Below are positions 1 through 9,603 of a DNA stretch of 64,000 nucleotides, one piece after another. The position numbers were made by a program, and so were the translations under genes. Under the pieces are notes generated by a model. It was not told where the DNA came from. It made no database searches and worked only from the letters and a program-made list of their open reading frames with translations. The stretch is from Eleusine coracana subsp. coracana (lineage: Eukaryota; Streptophyta; Magnoliopsida; Poales; Poaceae), in NCBI GenBank assembly GCA_032690845.1, contig CM064433.1, positions 39,430,658-39,494,657 on the forward strand, written 5' to 3'. Positions within the stretch are counted from its first letter, which is position 1; each line of letters begins with the position of its first letter.

Positions 1-301
1 AACAGGCATTCCAGAATTATTGTCCAGTCAAAGCCAACAGACTTTATGTAACCCTCCAAAGTGTTTTCAAAGAATGCATGAAGGTTGCAGGTTCAAATAA
101 GTTTCAGATTCCTCATATGAGCAAAGCAAAACTAGAGAGAGAGGGGCGGCTACCATTGCAGCTAAATTGTGAGGAATCGTTGTTACATGATGCTATCTCT
201 AATCTAGCTGCATTGTAATACGAGTAGAGTACTAGTACTTGCAATCAACTTGTAATCAGATTCCTGAGTAGACCTGAACTAGTACTTTGAACTACTTCGA
301 A
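1..301. other. Spacer, no gene recognised
   Basis: No convincing coding segment, repeat end or RNA gene is visible on either strand. It is the 3' flank of the minus-strand gene that ends at 302. Confidence 0.4.
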
Positions 302-634
302 TCAAGAGCGAACATGGCCTCTTGCTATCCAAAACAAAGTGACCGCTGCTTCATTCACATCGGCTTTATTATCTCCATAGAATAAAGGATGGAGAATGGG
401 CAAGAACAACTCGAAGGCCTCAGCACGAGCTTTGTCCGATGCAAATTTGCAAGCTTCTGTCGATGCGAGTAGATGCAAACCTCGTTTTGCTTGGATGTAG
501 CGCCGGCGGTTCATGCGCACGACATCAACTTCGTCTTCTTCGTCGGAGTTAGGAACAATGAGCGCGACTCCATTCTCTGACGCAACGTCGATCTTCGCGG
601 CTGCCGTATTCTTGACCTTCTGGACGACATCCAT
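302..634 (-). CDS. Small hypothetical protein, about 110 aa
   Basis: A single uninterrupted minus-strand frame ends in TGA at 302-304. The open frame begins further upstream, near 745, but I place the start at the ATG at 634-632. That ATG sits in a strong plant start context (GCCGCC before ATGG), and the upstream residues are a low-complexity Arg/Pro/Leu run typical of a GC-rich 5' UTR. The predicted protein starts MDVVQKVKN, has an acidic patch (SDEEDEVD) near residues 30-37, a basic stretch (RMNRRRYIQAKRG) right after it, and an Ala/Glu/Phe/Leu-rich helical C-terminal half. No signal peptide, membrane segment or catalytic motif is visible. I do not recognise the family, and function is unknown. 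The size and composition could suit a small nuclear or cytosolic protein. It could also be a truncated copy of a longer gene, because no downstream exon was found. Confidence 0.5.
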   Translation of the reverse strand: MDVVQKVKNTAAAKIDVASENGVALIVPNSDEEDEVDVVRMNRRRYIQAKRGLHLLASTEACKFASDKARAEAFELFLPILHPLFYGDNKADVNEAAVTLFWIARGHVRS

Positions 635-708
635 GGCGGCGCGCGTGGCGTGCGAGCGCTGCAGAGAAGATAGCGGCGCGCGGCAACAGCGATGGCGCGC
701 GAGAGGGC

Positions 709-756
709 GCGGCAATGGCGAGCGAGAAGGGAGCGGCAATGGCAAGCGATAAGGGA
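709..756. repeat. 24-bp tandem duplication in the 5' UTR of the small gene
   Basis: Two adjacent 24-bp units (709-732 and 733-756), each starting GCGGCAATGGC and ending AAGGGA, differ at two positions. A shorter related stretch lies just before them. They fall in the presumed 5' leader of the minus-strand gene at 302-634. Confidence 0.75.
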
Positions 757-1239
757 GCTCATGCTAAAGGAAGCAGCGCAGCGATGGGGTCACGAACGCC
801 ATCAATTCTCCTCGGCAAGGCGCGAAGGGAGGTGGGGTAACGAGGCGTCGTAGTGTTGGAAACAAGCGACAATTATGCTTATGTTGGGGGTAACTTCGTC
901 AGGACTACTCAAAATCTTCCAGAACGCATTGTTATTTGATATATGACCAAAACCTTAGAACGCAGTGTTTTCTAGATATGGAGGGAGTATAAATTAGCTG
1001 AAGTTTTAGGGTAACCTACCAGTTCGGAGCTAGGATAACTCTAACCAATGAGATATTGTGAATCAAACATCCGCACAACTCAACCTGAACCTTGAAACAG
1101 CTAACCAATCACACTGACCTGCATGCACTGATGCTGGCTCAAGCGGGCCTGCATCTGACCCCCAGCCGGCCCGAGGCAATCCAACCTACCAATCACGCCC
1201 TACATTGCAGATGGCGCCGTGGCTTGGCTGTGGTGGTCG
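757..1239. other. 5' flank with an isolated Stowaway-like terminus
   Basis: GC-rich promoter-side sequence grades into AT-rich DNA. Around 977-989 the sequence ATGGAGGGAGTA matches the end of a Stowaway MITE, but no opposite terminus was found, so it is a solo or truncated end. The part from 1000 to 1239 shows nothing recognisable. Confidence 0.45.
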
Positions 1240-2033
1240 CTCATCACTAGGCCTGGACGTTCACCTCGAAACTCGCAAACTCGCTCAGCTCACTCGCAGC
1301 TGGACTCGTCTCGGCTCAATGTTTTTTCAAGCTGAGTTGAGCTCATGTTTCAGCTCGCTTTATTAACGAGCCAACTTGAGGTGGCTTGTGAGCTAGCTCG
1401 CGAGCAGCTCTATAAGACTGAAGTTCCAAATAAAAACTTCTATAAGTCTTCGTAACCTAGCCTAAGACTCAAACATTATAACATGTTGTGTTAGTCTAAA
1501 TTTGACTTCTCATATGCTCAAGTTGGAGGAGGAGCCCAGATAATTATTTTTTATATACAACTAGTAAAGTATATATATATATATATTTTTTTATTTTTAG
1601 TCCAAATTTTGTTTCACACTTAATATACTATAACTCAAATGTCTTCTTATAGGGTCGTTATAAAGTTACTTATCTTCTTCACATGGAGGATGTGGATCGG
1701 TGGTCATGGCAAATTGATAAGCTTGATAATCTTTTTGTGATAAGGACTTGAAGCCTACTATGACTTAGTTATTTATTTAAGTTCTTTTAAATAGTATTTT
1801 TCTTAAAGATCTTAAAGATTATATATAGATATGAATATTTAATCTATAATTAAATTTCTTATCTATGTGTTAGATTATATGTCGAGCTTGCGAGGTAAAC
1901 AAGATGGATTGAGCTCATACCAAGCCGAGCCAAGCTAGCATTTCAGCTCGTATAAACTTCAAACCGAGCCGAGCCAGCTTGGTTTGCTACCAAGCTCGAC
2001 CGAGCTGGCTCGACGTCCAGTCCTACTCATCAC
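1240..2033. mobile_element. Non-autonomous hAT element with 8-bp target duplication
   Basis: The element body is 1248-2025 (778 bp). It begins TAGGCCTGGACGT and ends with the near-complement ACGTCCAGTCCTA. The 8-bp sequence CTCATCAC flanks both sides (1240-1247 and 2026-2033), which is the hAT signature. About 150 bp at each end is crowded with GCTCG/GAGCT motifs, like the subterminal binding sites of hAT transposases, while the centre is AT-rich. No transposase frame is present, so it would have needed an hAT transposase from elsewhere. Confidence 0.85.
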
Positions 2034-2238
2034 ACAGCGAGCGATTGTTCCAAGCCGACTGAAGGGTCACCCAATGGGACTTTTGCGCCAGACAGATGTT
2101 CGCCGCTGACGGAAGGGCCCAATGGCACCAAACACCGTGCTTAACCCCACAACTCAGTGGAACGTCTGTTCATCGTGTGCGTTGAGCTTGTACTTATCGT
2201 ATTTTCAATAACGTATATAGGGCCTTGAGTTTGGCACA

Positions 2239-2471
2239 TACTTCCTCGGAATTTGTTGACGTAATTGACTTTTTTAGTTACGTTTAATTATTTGTTTTAT
2301 TCAAAAAATTTGAAAAATTATCAAATATGTTGTCATGGTTTGTTTTATCATTAAAGAAACTTTTAACCTATCTTATAATTTTTATATTTAAATAAATATT
2401 TTGAATAATACGAATAGTCAATCATAGCTAAATAAGTCAATGATGTAAACAATTAAAATCCGGAGGGAGTA
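2239..2471. mobile_element. Stowaway-type MITE
   Basis: The left end TACTTCCTCGGAATTTG and the inverted right end (ATTACTCCCTCCGGATTTT when reversed) give the CTCCCTCC-type termini of Stowaway, with TA at both borders. The inside is AT-rich and non-coding, and the length of about 233 bp is typical. Left-terminus mismatches indicate an old copy. Confidence 0.7.
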
Positions 2472-3409
2472 ATTGTTTCTCGTTTCTAATTATTCATTTA
2501 TTTTACCCATGCTTCACTGTACCTTGCATAGTGATTTCATGATGTTTTGATACTAAAGAAATAAATTTTTGCAGCATTACAATGCTCAGCGCTAATTCAT
2601 GATAACTGAGGGCTTGTCCATCTCTTGGCAACGCATTTGTTTTATATGGATCATCACTTAAACAGTGACGTCTTCTTGCTGTTTTACTAAACACACACAA
2701 AAAAAAGAATTACGTAATGTTTCAATCAATAAGCAGCAGTACAAAAGTCCACTGCTAAATCAGGACCACTGGAGGCATGTCATTCATTTGTTGTAAAAAG
2801 ATTCATTTACATGGTTCACTTCGCTTATGCTTTTCCCAGTGCTCACTAGAAAATAGCTACAAACAAATTCACTGCACGAATTACGTAAAATTTATTGATG
2901 GAGTGTTAAGGAACAAAGTCTGATATTTTGTTCCTTCATGGAATTGAAAAATCTCTAAAATAGTCCTTTGGGGACGTGAGTTATGTACAGTTGCAAATTC
3001 AATGCCGAATTACGTAAAATTTCAAACTATGGTGGAAATATGTCAGAGATGATAGTAATTCACCTTCTGGCGAGGTTACTACTATAATCCTAGTAAAATA
3101 GTCCTAAATCAAACCAAAATTTCGATTATATTATAGCAATAAAAGAATTATTTGGAAAGATGTTGTCGTGCCTAGTAGACACGGACTCGGCCCATAGAGA
3201 GACGGCCTGGGCAGGATCATAGTCCATTCCCAGTCGAAGTCGGAGCCCAACCGAGATCCCAACCGAGAGAATAGCTACCAGGGTTTGTCTCACAGCAGTC
3301 TTGGAACCTTTCATAATTATTTGTGTCACATATATATTTTTTGCTGATATGATATGATAGTTATAAAGAGAGAGATAGTTTTCTTTCATCTCATATGAAA
3401 GTATTTTTA
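2472..3409. other. Spacer, no gene recognised
   Basis: AT-rich sequence with short random open frames only. Nothing supports a gene. It ends at the TTA target duplication of the Harbinger element. Confidence 0.4.
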
Positions 3410-3742
3410 TTAGAGCAAGTATTATGGTGCCTCGTCAGCCGGCTAAAAACATTGCCATGTCAGAAGCATCCTAGCTGGCAGGGAGAGAAATGAAGAGAGA
3501 GAAGGAAGCCGGCCCTTTGTGAGTCGCCGGACGCAAACACAAACCACGAGGAAAAAAAGCCTGTTCTCAGCCGGCACTAGGCGAAACAGCCGGCGTTTTC
3601 TTCCTCCTCGAGATCTCGTGCGTCGCCCCGCCTCCATCCCGCCATCCCGCCCTTTCTTCCCACGATGCGCGCCAAAATCCACCTTTGCTCGATTGCTCCC
3701 GCCAAATCGCGCCTAAATGATCTCTCACACATCAAATCGAAG

Positions 3743-3749
3743 TATAAAT
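3743..3749 (+). promoter_or_regulatory. Possible TATA box of Harbinger-1 ORF1
   Basis: TATAAAT lies about 80 bp upstream of the candidate ORF1 start at 3830, with a C-rich leader between them. Position and sequence fit a plant core promoter. Inference only. Confidence 0.4.
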
Positions 3750-3829
3750 CTCGGATTTCATGCCCCAAATCCCCCAAATCATAGCCTCCAAACCCTAGGC
3801 CACGAACTTGCCGCAGGCGCCTCTGCGAG

Positions 3830-5356
3830 ATGGCTCGTCAGTCCAAGCGAACCTCTGCGCCGATGCCTCATGTCGTCCCTCCTACCGGGGCTCCGACCGT
3901 TCCGGCCACAGCCATCCCGCCGATGTTTGGACCTGGTGCTTGGTGTCCGCCATATCCACCACAGCCCATGGCGTCGGGGTCCTCTGCTGCATCGTGCTGG
4001 CTCCTCGCGTTCCAACAAGGCATGATGGCCTCTCCTGCTCAAGGTCCTTGGTGGGCACCTAGCACCGTTGGTGCCTCAACTGGCGAGGACCCAGATGTAC
4101 AAGCATGGTATTTTTCTCATCTTTGTTGTTTGTTTTTAGCTACAACCTAAAGTAGAGCTCCTAATTGACACATGGTTTTATTATGCGTTTGATTTTATAT
4201 ATACAATTAAATATCCTTGATGTGATTGCAAATATCATACATGTATATTTGCCGGTGAGTAAATTATGATTTTGTATATACACTCTTGAGCAGGGGAGTC
4301 GATGCTACCCCACCAGGTGGTTTCGTTAATTTCTTGAATAAGGGCACACCTAGTCATGGCCCTGCACAAGATGTTAGCAATGGGAGTTCATCGCAGCCGA
4401 TCCATGTGTGATGACACCAATGGTGTTGACTGTGTCAGGACAGAAAAGCGCTTCCTATGGACAAAAACTGAGGATACCAGATTGATAAGTTAGTTTTTTA
4501 TAATCCAAATGATTCAGTCCATGTGTTATGCTAATAGCAATGTAATAATTACTTTTAATAATATTTTAGGTTGGAGCTTGGTTGAATAATTCAAATGATC
4601 CAATCCATTCAAATTACAAGAAGAATGATCAGTATTGGAAAGAAGTTACTATTGCCTCCAACAATGCTACCCCAAAGAATCGAGCAAGGCTACTCAAACA
4701 AATAAAAGATCATTTTGGAAGAATTAAGAAAAGAGTTGCATGGTTTGTGGTAGCTGGAAGGAGGCTAATGCTTTGTGGGCTAGTGGTGAATCTGATGTCG
4801 ACCTCATGGAGAAGGCACTGAAACTTTATGAAGAAGAGCACAAAAAAGATGGTCCATTTATGTTTAAACATTATTGGGATATTCTTCGGAAGGAACCAAA
4901 ATGGGATGCCTATTTGGAACGTCTTACAGATTTAGACCCAGACAAGAGAAAGTTCAATATTGATGATGATGTTGTGGAGCCTTTCTCTATAGAATGTGAT
5001 ACAGAAGAAAGACCAATAGGGGGCAAGAAAGCTAAAGAGTTACAAAAGAAAAAAGGAAGGGTGAAGCTTACACTATAGATCTTGAAGATGAACTTCAGGT
5101 ATTTGTAGAGGCTCAAAACAAAGCAAATGAAGGCCGCAAAGAGATGTTGGAGACACAGAAGCGTGTGTCTAGTGAATATCTTGAAGCTCGAAAGCTTGCT
5201 TACCTTGCTGCAAAAGAGAGCAAAGAGTCAGCCATGCTACAAACATATCAAGAGTTGTTCAAGCGAGACACACCTTGTATGACTAAAGATGTCAGATCTG
5301 AGCATGTTTAGGCATTGAGGTGTTTGAGGGAGAAGTTATTTGGTAACAACAATTAA
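3830..5356 (+). pseudogene. Harbinger ORF1 (Myb-like / NAM-associated type), broken
   Basis: This is the accessory protein of a PIF/Harbinger element, which in related systems binds DNA and helps the transposase reach the nucleus and the element ends. The first segment (3830 to about 4108) begins MARQSKRTSAPMP and is Pro/Ala-rich. A likely intron with a GT start and a CAG end follows to 4293. A second segment runs to about 4488, then a short intron to 4569. From 4570 the frame reads AWLNNSNDPI and YWKEV, then CGSWKEANALWASGESD and HYWDILRKEPKW, the hallmark region of plant ORF1 and NAM-associated proteins. A GGKKAKELQ basic patch and a Lys/Glu-rich helical tail end at TAA 5354-5356. Lesions are a frame break near 4410 (double TGA), frameshifts near 4742 and 5060, and an in-frame TAG at about 5309. 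It is therefore a decayed copy. Exon borders are estimates. Confidence 0.7.
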
Positions 5357-5674
5357 GGTACTATTTTTTTCTCAAATAGAATAGAAGTTCAAATTGTTCC
5401 CTAGTGCATTAATCCAGTCAACAGTCAATATTCAATGTATTGTTTTCTGTAGCTAGTTAGGTAATTACGAAATTGATTATTCTCTTATGCATTAATCCAG
5501 TCAATAGTCAACAGTCAATGTATTGTTTTCTGCTACATAACTAGTTAACTACAATGTATTGTAATCTGGTGAAATAAGTTCGAAATTCATTAAACTATAA
5601 CCATGCACTAGAGCACACCTATATATTGCTACCTTCCCACCTTCATTTTCTACCAAACCTTCCCACCTTCCACT
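5357..5674. promoter_or_regulatory. Harbinger-1 spacer with probable transposase promoter
   Basis: AT-rich spacer between ORF1 and the transposase. It contains a short partial repeat (ATTAATCCAGTCAA occurs near 5407 and 5491) and a TATATATT box at 5620-5627, about 48 bp before the transposase ATG. No gene. Confidence 0.4.
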
Positions 5675-5796
5675 ATGACAGATTCATCTTCCTACTCGGA
5701 TGATTCTGATGAACTAGCTCCCTCCAAAATCTTGAGAGAGTATGTTGCTGAGCAGAGTGTCCTAGACTCTTTTTCTACTAGACTTTCCATGAAGAT
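5675..5796 (+). pseudogene. Harbinger transposase, N-terminal fragment
   Basis: The ATG at 5675 opens 40 codons plus two bases. The stretch is acidic and Ser-rich (SSSYSDDSDELAPSK) and then helical, as is usual at the N-terminus of PIF-type transposases. It stops at base 5796, where the Copia LTR begins. The leftover two bases are completed by the first base after the second target duplication at 17383, and the frame then continues into the rest of the transposase. The two pieces are thus one gene split by the insertion. Confidence 0.75.
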
Positions 5797-7266
5797 TGAA
5801 GGTGCATCTAGGCCCCTAATTTTATTTTGGTGATTGGCATCAATACAATTAAGAATGGATTAATCTTTTAATGAGCATATGTGTAGATTATGGTACAAAG
5901 TTTGGTGATCAAATGTATAGAAACAAAAAGGGAGAAAAGAAGATGGCAAAGTGCTTCAAGATGAAATTCAAAATATGCTCAAGAATAAAGTTCATGGAGT
6001 ATTATTTTAAATCTTGAGTATAGGAAAAGCCGTACTATTAAGAGGGACCCAAAAGTGTGAAGCGGAGGTGAACTAAGTGCAAAATTCCCATTTCTAGGCC
6101 ATATGAAATTTTCCAGAGCCAAATCATCGGACTTGTCCGACCCATCGGACAAGTCCATCGGACTCCAGTACCTCTGCCACTCTGGGTCGTCGGACATGTC
6201 CGACGGTCATCGGACTTGTCCGATGACCAGAGGAAAGTCCGACGCATCGGACACTTTCATCAAAGTACAGTTCCCCTGCCACCCCATTTTCATCCGACTT
6301 GTCCGATGGCCATCGGACTGTTCAAGCCATTGGACAAGTCCATCGGATTCCAGTTCCTCTGCCCCTCCTGTGCCGTCGGACATGTCCGATGGCCATCGGA
6401 CTTGTCCGACACAGATCTCAGAAATTAGGTCTCCAACGACTCTTTTCCCCATTGGGCTATAAATATAACCCCTCTTCGCCCTTTGGTCGGTTGGTCACTC
6501 ATTTCCACTCAAAATCACTCTCAAGCTCACTTTGCTCTCTCCAACTCTCCTCCCTTGATTCCACTGTTGATTTATGAAGGGATTGAGAGAATATTGAAGT
6601 GCTCCATCGACTCCAAGCTTTCATCCTCTTGAGCACTTGGTTCATCCTCACCGCCGACGACTATTGTGTTTGTTACTCTTGGGGATTCTTTCCCTAGACA
6701 GTTAGAGGTGCCCGTAGAGCTCCCAACTTGTGTGGTGACACCTCGGGAAGTTTGTATTAACCTCTCCTTTGTAGAATTTCTAGTGGAAAACCAAGTTTGA
6801 TCTTTATGGTCACTAAGAGAGGTTAGGGTTGAAAGAGTCCCGGTCCTTTGTGGATCCCTCAACGGAGGCGTAGGCTTCTTTGTGGAGCTGAACTTCGGTG
6901 AACAAATCTTGTGCCTTGCTTGTGCTTTCAATTACTCGTGTCTCTTTTACTTGTTCTTGCTCATAAACTTGCTAGTTAGGGTTTGCTTCGTATTTTTTAG
7001 ATTAACTTGTGTAGGTTGCTTGCTAGTTGCTCTTCTTATTTTTACAGCTTCCCCTTGCTTATATTCACCTGCTCCTAGCTTGCCTTACACTAGTTTTAAT
7101 ATTTACCTGGTCGATCTATTTTTCTATCTTGTGTTATCGGACAAGTCATCGGACGTTCCCTACAATCGTCGGATAAGTCCGACACTACGCATTTAACTTT
7201 TATTATTAATTGAATTTTAGGAATAGTTGCCTATTCACACCCCCCCCCCCTCTCTAGGCACTTTCA
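5797..7266 (+). repeat. 5' LTR of the Copia element (1470 bp)
   Basis: It starts TGAAGGTGCATCTAGG and ends CTAGGCACTTTCA, matching the right LTR throughout. The TATA box GCTATAAATATA lies near 6460, preceded by clustered palindromes of the type TCGGACATGTCCGA (for example near 6190, 6212, 6377, 6397). A run of about 13 C precedes the 3' end. It is shorter than the right LTR because it has about two, not three, palindrome-bearing tandem units. Confidence 0.95.
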
Positions 7267-7268
7267 AT

Positions 7269-7280
7269 TGGTATCAGAGC
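7269..7280 (+). other. Primer binding site for initiator Met tRNA
   Basis: TGGTATCAGAGC lies two bases after the 5' LTR and is complementary to the 3' end of plant initiator methionine tRNA, the usual copia primer. Confidence 0.93.
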
Positions 7281-7305
7281 GGGATCTTCTTGAAGGCTTC
7301 ACCGC

Positions 7306-9591
7306 TTGAAGATAAAGATTACAAAGGGAAAAGAAATTCCGCCCAGTGGATCGTCCGAAGCAAGGTCTGAGGGTGATGCACCTGGAGAAAATCTAAGAAT
7401 TCAAGATATTGATAAAGATGGGCTACCAAAGGCCTACAACAATATCATGTTTGATTATGATGATCTCAAAGAAGATCGCATTGGGCAAGGGTCCGGTAGA
7501 CTCCCCTACTTTGATGACCAATTTTATGATCATTGGAAATGCAAGATGATGATGTTTTTGGAATCCATGAGTCCTCATGTTGCAAATATAACTGAGAATG
7601 GTTTCTTGTGGGAATAGAGACAATCCAACCCGTAAGGATCAAATCAACAATCATCGTAATGTCATGGCTGCTAATGCAATTGTTTCCGCACTTAGTGCCA
7701 CTGAGTATGACAAGGTAGCCGGAATAAAGAATGCCAACCAACTATGGAGAAAGCTTGAGGTTATCTATGATGGCATTGATTCCGTCAAAGATGCAAGACT
7801 TGAAGAACTGCAAAATGAGTTCAACCTATTCATCATGGGTCCGGGAGAAGGCCCAAAGGAAGTTCATGATAGACTCATGAGAATTGTGAATCGAAGAAGA
7901 GCTCTAGGAGCTAAAATGACCGACTTGGATATCAACAAGAGACTACTACAAGCATTAAGACCATGGGACAACAACATTTGCTCAAACATTAGAGAGAAGG
8001 ACAACTTCAAAACCTTCTCCACCGATGAAGTGCTTGGAAAGCTTCTTTCCCAAAAGCAACAAAATGATCAAGCCAACAAGATAAATACCTTGATCAAGCA
8101 AATTGAGGGAGCAAATAGTGACAAAAAGGATGTGGCACTCAAAGCCACACAAGAGAAGAAAAAGAAAGTGATTGATTCTAGTAGTGAGGATAGTGATGAT
8201 GAGATGGACTTGCTTGTGAGGATATTCAAGTCATTTTTCAAGAAAGATGGCTACAAGAAGAAAAGCTTTGACAAGGGCAAAGCAAGAAGGTCAAAAAGAA
8301 CTTGCTATGAATATGGTGATGAAGGACATTTTATTGCGGAATGTCCAAAGAAGAAGAACAAAGATAAAATAAGGAAAGACAAGCATCACAAGAAAGACAA
8401 GAAGTACAAGAAGCATAGAAGAGGTGAAGCTCACATTGGTCAAGAATGGAATTCCGACGATTCATCCTCTTCATTATCTTCCTCCTCCGAATCTGACTCG
8501 GATGAGGGAGGGATTGCTACACTTGCCATGGTGTCACTCCCACCAACACTTCTCTATTTGGGAGCTTGAGTGATGATGATGACGACAATACTCACAAGTG
8601 CCTCATGGCAAGAGGATCGAAGGTAACAAAATCTAAACACAAGCGTTCCTCTTATGCTAGTAGTAGTGACGATGATGATGATGATGATGATGTTAATGCT
8701 TCACTTCCTAAAATGCTTGAATTTATGGAATTATTTAAAAAACAAAAGGAAGAAAATGATAGGCAAGAGGAGCTACTTGAGAAACAAGAGGACTTGCTTG
8801 TTCTTGAAAAGAAAAGAAACCTTGAACTAGAGAAGCTCCTAGAAGAAGAGAGAAAGAAAAATAGTGACTTAACTATGTCTCTCACTAAAATTGAGAATAC
8901 TTGTGAAAAAGTTGAGAGCATTAAAGATGAACTTCAAGAGAAGTATGAGGATTTGGAAAAGACTCATAAGTCTCTTGAAGAACAATATAGGATTCTTTCA
9001 ACTCTCACATCCTCCTCAAATAATTCCTCTCGTGCTTCCACTAGTAAAGGATATGATAGATGCTATAATATTGATGTTGATGCTTATGCTACTAATATCA
9101 AATTGATTGATGATTTGAACAAGAAAGTAAAGGCTCTTGAAAGCAAAATACAACATGAGAAAGATGTTGTCGATGATGAGAAGGCAAAGTATGCAAGAGG
9201 TGCATACACATATACTAGAATGCCACATGTCATGGATGACATTGGTTATGTTGAGGGCGTCAAGCATAATGCTCGGGAGAACAAGAATGGGAAGGAATTC
9301 CTTAAGTTCACCAAGGAAGGATCTTACCAAAAGAAGCAAGCCAAGAACAAGAATATTAATCATCTTTCTCTTGTTAATAATTCTCATGCTAATATGCCTA
9401 ATGCTATTTGTGCACTCTTTTATGATTTTGATGCGTCATATGTGCTCATGAGAAACATGCATGGACGTGTGTTTGCCAAATATGTTGGGCTACGCAACAA
9501 GAGGCCAGAAGCTTGTGTGTGGGTGCCCAAAGTGCTTGTGACTAATGTAAAAGGACCCAAGCAAATTTGGGTACCTAAAAACAAAGCTTAA
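7306..9591 (+). pseudogene. gag: Copia gag, frameshifted
   Basis: This is the capsid/nucleocapsid polyprotein region. The first part (7306 to about 7610) has the PYFDDQFYDHWKCKMMMFLES motif region of copia gag. The frame then shifts and continues from about 7617 through VMAANAIVSALSATEYDKV, the standard gag helical core (LWRKLEVIYDG), to a zinc knuckle near 8310. The knuckle reads CYEYGDEGHFIAEC, with Tyr where the second Cys of CX2CX4HX4C should be, so zinc binding is probably lost. A Lys-rich tail and a Ser/Asp-rich patch follow. A second frameshift near 8540 leads into the C-terminal part (8566-9591), a long Glu/Lys coiled coil and a tail ending GPKQIWVPKNKA before TAA 9589-9591. No ATG is obvious at the start. 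The gene is inactive in its present form. Confidence 0.88.
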
Positions 9592-9603
9592 TTTGTTTTG
9601 TAG

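Noticed and set aside
3519..3777. Overlapping short frames before Harbinger-1 ORF1
   Set aside because: GC-rich 5' subterminal and leader DNA of the element, with frames on both strands and no continuity with ORF1.
6100..6460. Repeated short motifs in the LTR resembling a CRISPR-like array
   Set aside because: The repeats are palindromic 14-mers at irregular spacing inside an LTR of a plant retrotransposon. No regular spacers, and a eukaryotic context.
8652..8921. Minus-strand open frame rich in Ser and Phe
   Set aside because: Antisense of the Glu/Lys coiled-coil part of gag.
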